Shown here piece by piece: positions 31,675 through 35,008 of a DNA stretch of 35,008 nt. The notes beneath the pieces were generated by a model. That model did not search any database. It saw only the letters and a program-made list of their open reading frames with translations, and was not told the DNA's origin. Source of the stretch: Cyanobacteria bacterium SZAS LIN-3. Lineage in GTDB: Bacteria; Cyanobacteriota; Vampirovibrionia; Obscuribacterales; Obscuribacteraceae. The stretch lies in the NCBI GenBank assembly GCA_018266215.1, contig JAFEAV010000070.1, positions 1 through 35,008 of the forward strand, written 5' to 3'. How positions within the stretch are numbered: position 1 is the first letter of the stretch; each line of letters opens with the position of its first letter. Made by a program: the position numbers and the translations under genes.

Positions 31675-32532
31675 ATGTCTCGGCCGATATCGCTGATAAA
31701 ACCTTACGAACTGCTCGCCCTGGCCGCCGCCGGGCGCAAGTTTACGCTGGTGGATGCGCGGCCCAATGCCGAATTTATCAAAGGTCACCTACCGAGCGCT
31801 ATCCAGCTCGACTGGGAGGACTATTGCGAAAAGCCCGAGGCGCCGGCCCGGGACATTTTGCTGCAACCCGGTTACTGGGGCAAATTGCAGGAGCCCTACA
31901 AAAACTCACTGGACCAGAAGCTCTCAATCAGGGGCATCTCCAGCGGTGACCTGATAATCGTCTACGCCGAAGGCAAGCACTCGAAGGGCCGAGACGCACG
32001 CATAGCCTGGATGCTCTCTTATCTGGGCGTGGAGGAAGTGGCGATATTGGACGGCGGCATCGACGGCTGGCAGGCTACCGGCGGCACTCTCGGCGGCTCA
32101 TCGCCGGTGCGCGAGCCGGGCAAATTTGTCATGGCGCTGCAGGAACACCGGCGCATTCAGCTGGAGGAGCTGTCCACAATCTACGGCAGCGACCCGGATC
32201 TTGTCGTCGTGGACACTCGCAGCCAGGCGGAATTTTACGGCCACAGCATGGACTATCAGCCGCGCCTGGGCCACATTCCGGGGGCCATCAATCTGCCTTT
32301 TGACGCCCTCTACAAAGACCTGCATAATTTCCAACCCAAAAACAAATATCTGGATATGCTGCCGCCGGTGGTCAAGAAAGCGAAGAAAATCGTCGCCTAC
32401 TGTGAGGTCGGCGTGCGGGCGACGGCGCTGGCATTTTTGCACGAAATTTACACCGATCAGGTGGTGCGAGTTTACGATGGCTCGATAATGGAATGGTCCT
32501 CGGTTTTGCAACTGCCCATAACGCAAAGGTGA
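31675..32532 (+). CDS. Two-domain rhodanese (sulfurtransferase)
   Basis: A 285-residue protein from the ATG at 31675; a TTG five codons earlier is possible and neither has a strong ribosome site. The N-terminal rhodanese domain (about 5-140) has VDARPNAEFIKGHLPSAIQL but lacks the active Cys (IVYAEGKHSKGRD). The C-terminal domain (about 155-285) has VVDTRSQAEF, GHIPGAINLPF and the active loop CEVGVR, with Cys243 and Arg248. This inactive-plus-active arrangement is typical of thiosulfate or mercaptopyruvate sulfurtransferases, which transfer sulfane sulfur to cyanide or thiol acceptors. The loop CxxGxR is closer to thiosulfate-type than to the CGSGVT of mercaptopyruvate enzymes. It is cytoplasmic, with no signal peptide. 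Three bases separate it from the next start. Confidence 0.9.
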   Translation: MSRPISLIKPYELLALAAAGRKFTLVDARPNAEFIKGHLPSAIQLDWEDYCEKPEAPARDILLQPGYWGKLQEPYKNSLDQKLSIRGISSGDLIIVYAEGKHSKGRDARIAWMLSYLGVEEVAILDGGIDGWQATGGTLGGSSPVREPGKFVMALQEHRRIQLEELSTIYGSDPDLVVVDTRSQAEFYGHSMDYQPRLGHIPGAINLPFDALYKDLHNFQPKNKYLDMLPPVVKKAKKIVAYCEVGVRATALAFLHEIYTDQVVRVYDGSIMEWSSVLQLPITQR

Positions 32533-32535
32533 GGG

Positions 32536-34509
32536 GTGTTGAACTTTAGAACTACCGCAAACACCCGATGGGCAAGTGTGCCCGCCATAAGGCTGGCGCT
32601 GAGTTGCACTCTGGCACTGACTTTCAGCCCTCTGGCGCTGGCGCAAACCGATGCTCCGCCCAAAGCCGAAAGCACAGCACCAGCAAATGCGGCGGCACCC
32701 GCCACGCAGCTGGGTGTTTCTCCGCAGGGAGTGCTTGTGCGCAGGCCGACCCGGGTGGCGCGACCACAGGCTCAAATCCAACCGGCCAAACAGGCTGCCA
32801 CCATGGTCAGTGGCGGCAATTATCTCGGCGCCATACAGGTGTGGTCGAGGGTGATTCAACTGGGACCGGATAAAGTCCAGGGTTATCTGCAACGAGCCAA
32901 ACTGAAGCGCCAGATTGGCGACACAAAAGGGGCAATACTGGATCTGGATGTGGCTCTGCAACTGGCTCCCACTAATGTCGCCTGTTTGATGGAGCGTGCT
33001 GCTATCCGCAAGCGCCTGAATGACAGCCGTGGTGCCCTCGATGATTTGAACAAAGTGATTGAACTGCAGCCGCAAAAAGCCGAGGCTTATATAGATCGCG
33101 GCTGGGCGCGTATGGCCACCGGTGATTATGTCGGCTCCTACACCGACTATCACACGGCGGTGACACTCAATCCTTCTCTTAAAGGCAAAGTCGGCGGTCT
33201 CGGCCAACCGCAGATAAGCGCTCGACTGGATGTGGACGCCAACGGCATCGCCACAAGAATGGAGCGCGAGAAAGAACGCGACGATGAAAAACCCGGCGAG
33301 AAAGAAGAGGAAACTCCCGCACCGGTTGCGGCTCCACACCACCGGCATCACAGCCACGGACACCTGGCGCGCTTGAATAATGCCGCCGTCAAACAAATAA
33401 ATGCCGGACAATTTGAAGAAGCGATCAAGACTCTGCACGAGCTCATGGACGACGCGCCCAACTACGCGCATGCCCGCGACAATTTGACTATCGCTTACAA
33501 CAACTGGGGCCTGGAGCTGGCCAAGCACACCCCGGCCGAAGCAGCCAAACAATTTCGCCTGGCACTCTATCTGGACCCCAGTCAAGGAGCCAGCCGCCGC
33601 AATCTGGATGCGATGATCCGAGAAATAGGCAAAAACCCCAAAGAAGCAAACGATCGCCTGCAAATGGCCCAGGAAAATCTTGCCGCCGGAGACGCACGCA
33701 GTGCATTTGTTGAAGCAACCGAAGCCGAGAAGCTGAAAAACAGCGCCGCCGTCCGCGCCACTCTGCGCAAGGTGCTGTCGGCCCTGGCCCGGGAAGACGA
33801 AATGGAGCTGAAAGCCGAAGCGCGACAGGAAAGTGCAAGACAGGAAACAGCAAAGCAGGAAACAGCAAAGCAAGAAGCAGCAAAGCAAGAAGCAGCAAAG
33901 CAAGAAGCAGCGAAACCGGCAGTGGCAATGACTCCGCCACCAACAGCAGCGGCGACACAAACACCTGTTCAAACACCTGTTCAAACACCTGTTCAACCAG
34001 CAACTCAACCAACTACACAAGCCGCGACGCAACCGACGCCACCCGCCCAACCGGCAGAACCAGCTATGGCTGAGGCTCCCCCCGAGCCTGCACCGGTAAG
34101 TGCGGAGACAAGTGAAGACGACGAAGCACGTCTGATCATCATCGAACAGGCCAAAGCCATGGCCAACGCCGGCCAGGTAAACGACGCGGAAGAACTGCTG
34201 ACCAAGCTCATCAACCACATAAAATCAAAGGCGGCAGTGAACGAATCAGCCGGCTTCCATATGCTCGATCTGGCCCTCGACACACTCAGCCAGATGTACA
34301 TCAAAAGCGGCAATTACAGCCGCGCCCAGAGCAATATGAGCGAGCTCATTACACTACGCGAATCTACAAAAGACGCAAAAGATCCGCTGCTTGGCACCAC
34401 ATATAGACAGTACGCGCGCGTGCTCAACATGCTCAAGCGCACTAATGAGGCCAACGCCTACGAGGCCAAAGCGGAAGCGATACTGGACACCCAGGCGGCC
34501 CAGCGCTGA
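32536..34509 (+). CDS. Secreted TPR protein with Gln/Ala/Lys-rich tandem repeats
   Basis: A 657-residue protein starting at GTG 32536 with AAAGGTGAG just upstream, three bases after the rhodanese stop. A signal peptide spans about 1-36 (LALA followed by QT). Four TPR units (about 90-195: ISAPYRCG-type frames are not used; the pattern seen is GAILDLDVAL, ALDDLNKVIELQPQKAEAY) are followed by a charged segment with HHRHHSH (about 269-275). A second TPR set follows (about 280-345). A Lys/Gln/Glu/Ala repeat of five residues (about 430-460) and a Gln/Thr/Pro/Val stretch (about 470-500) precede a third TPR-like region (about 530-640). It is probably a periplasmic interaction scaffold. Two tandem DNA repeats underlie the low-complexity parts. 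Confidence 0.82.
   Translation: MLNFRTTANTRWASVPAIRLALSCTLALTFSPLALAQTDAPPKAESTAPANAAAPATQLGVSPQGVLVRRPTRVARPQAQIQPAKQAATMVSGGNYLGAIQVWSRVIQLGPDKVQGYLQRAKLKRQIGDTKGAILDLDVALQLAPTNVACLMERAAIRKRLNDSRGALDDLNKVIELQPQKAEAYIDRGWARMATGDYVGSYTDYHTAVTLNPSLKGKVGGLGQPQISARLDVDANGIATRMEREKERDDEKPGEKEEETPAPVAAPHHRHHSHGHLARLNNAAVKQINAGQFEEAIKTLHELMDDAPNYAHARDNLTIAYNNWGLELAKHTPAEAAKQFRLALYLDPSQGASRRNLDAMIREIGKNPKEANDRLQMAQENLAAGDARSAFVEATEAEKLKNSAAVRATLRKVLSALAREDEMELKAEARQESARQETAKQETAKQEAAKQEAAKQEAAKPAVAMTPPPTAAATQTPVQTPVQTPVQPATQPTTQAATQPTPPAQPAEPAMAEAPPEPAPVSAETSEDDEARLIIIEQAKAMANAGQVNDAEELLTKLINHIKSKAAVNESAGFHMLDLALDTLSQMYIKSGNYSRAQSNMSELITLRESTKDAKDPLLGTTYRQYARVLNMLKRTNEANAYEAKAEAILDTQAAQR
33841..33915 (+). 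repeat. 15-base tandem repeat, five units, encoding Q-E-(T/A)-A-K
   Basis: Five consecutive 15-base units begin at 33841, 33856, 33871, 33886 and 33901. Units 1 and 2 are identical, as are units 3 and 4; unit 5 differs at its 3' end. A degenerate unit precedes the array. It is in frame within the secreted TPR protein. Confidence 0.8.
33961..33996 (+). repeat. 12-base tandem repeat, three perfect units, encoding T-P-V-Q
   Basis: Three identical copies of ACACCTGTTCAA follow one another (33961-33972, 33973-33984, 33985-33996). They lie in frame in the same gene, 45 bases downstream of the 15-base array. Confidence 0.8.
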
Positions 34510-34641
34510 TCTTATCTATAACCGAAGATTCCCGGGCATGGGAAAAACACGCAAACTTCAGGCGGGTGATGGCCGAATTTTCACTCTGATTCCACGCGGG
34601 CTGCAAGAAAGTAATTGCACCCCCCTCACGAGGAACAAGAA

Positions 34642-35008
34642 ATGCCAAACCTGGAACAGACAGAGTCAATAACCACCACCGACGAAAACTTAAATGCAGC
34701 CTTCAAAATGTTTAGCGATGCTTATAGCAAGGGTGCGGTAAACACAATCAAAGAACATCCGGTTGAATCAGTGGTTACATCCACCGCTATAGGAGCCGCT
34801 ATAGCCGGCGCTGCAGTGCTTTTCCTCACCCGCGGCCGCGGCCTGCTGCCCATGGCCGAAAGAGAAGCCGGAGCCATGCTTCAGACGGGCATGAACACAG
34901 GCGAAAGACTGGCTGTCGGTGCGACACGCTCATATGCAGGAGCAGCGCTCCGGGAAGCTCCGGAAAGAGCGCTGGTCAACGATGTCGCTCACCCCGAACT
35001 TCTAAAAG
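34642..35008 (+). CDS. Hypothetical protein with one hydrophobic segment (truncated by window edge)
   Basis: The ATG at 34642 has GAGGAA about eight bases upstream and opens a frame of 122 codons that continues past the right edge. The first 45 residues are polar (MPNLEQTESITTTDEN...), followed by a Gly/Ala-rich hydrophobic segment of about 20 residues (VVTSTAIGAAIAGAAVLFLT, about 47-66). A Gly/Arg/Ala-rich region follows. No family is recognised. It lies 132 bases after the TPR gene; that gap shows no clear promoter or terminator. Confidence 0.6.
   Translation, partial: MPNLEQTESITTTDENLNAAFKMFSDAYSKGAVNTIKEHPVESVVTSTAIGAAIAGAAVLFLTRGRGLLPMAEREAGAMLQTGMNTGERLAVGATRSYAGAALREAPERALVNDVAHPELLK

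Noticed and set aside
33841..33996. CRISPR-like repeat array
   Set aside because: Units are contiguous without spacers, in frame inside a coding sequence, and encode low-complexity peptide.
32098..34218. Open frame of about 700 codons antisense to the rhodanese and TPR genes
   Set aside because: It has Cys/Leu/Arg-rich low-complexity sequence with no domain and mirrors the sense repeats. The sense genes have start sites, a signal peptide and TPR motifs. High GC in sense codons leaves long antisense frames open.

Overview
The window is a gene-dense bacterial chromosome segment of roughly 55-58 % GC by eye, with no tRNA, rRNA, IS element, prophage or CRISPR array, and no gene-free stretch above about 250 bases. 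Several features fit a non-photosynthetic relative of Cyanobacteria (Vampirovibrionia/'Melainabacteria', Obscuribacterales-like): many Hanks-type kinases, secreted TPR proteins, a DUF4388 protein, OmpR-type regulators of cyanobacterial flavour, and secreted Gly/Tyr- or Gln/Ala-rich proteins. This placement is inferred from style; no marker gene proves it. Start codons other than ATG (GTG, TTG) are common and are often fixed by a clear Shine-Dalgarno sequence.

Layout. 1-2138 (-): a metal-transport operon with a PacL/DUF5132-like small membrane protein, an HMA_2-like membrane protein and a P1B-type ATPase cut by the window edge. 2291-5272 (-): a large membrane Ser/Thr kinase. 5420-6520 (+): the housekeeping GTPase ychF. 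6645-7394 (+): a secreted Met/Gln/Gly-rich protein. 7513-15483 (+): a possible single long transcription unit. It holds two membrane-anchored kinases with an unusual HRDFTPDN catalytic loop, an MprF-type aminoacyl-phosphatidylglycerol synthase, and three secreted proteins: a duplicated PDZ/thioredoxin-like protein, an SGNH-like hydrolase and a TPR-thioredoxin. It looks like an envelope-maintenance locus with its own kinases.

15522-16646 (-): an RMD1/DUF155-like tail-anchored protein. 16758-18846 (+): a tandem pair of secreted TPR-HExxH metalloprotease-like paralogues. 18882-19532 (-): a kinesin-light-chain-type TPR protein. 19739-22117 (+): a secreted protein with three LE-rich repeats and a GY-rich tail, followed by a secreted glycerophosphodiester phosphodiesterase.

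22124-31090 is a signalling island. One minus-strand operon encodes a small coiled-coil protein, a papain-fold-like protein with a conserved NNC motif, an OmpR-family regulator and a CHASE3-like/PAS histidine kinase. A second minus-strand cluster encodes a CheY-like receiver, a histidine kinase with a C-terminal HPt domain and a second OmpR-family regulator. Between them, on the plus strand, lies a DUF4388 protein with a degenerate GGDEF domain. The two kinases and the two DNA-binding regulators are clearly paralogous, so the island probably arose by duplication.

31145-35008 (+): a DCC1/DUF393 thiol oxidoreductase (possibly leaderless), a two-domain rhodanese, a secreted TPR protein with tandem coding repeats, and the start of an unidentified membrane-associated protein that runs off the right edge.
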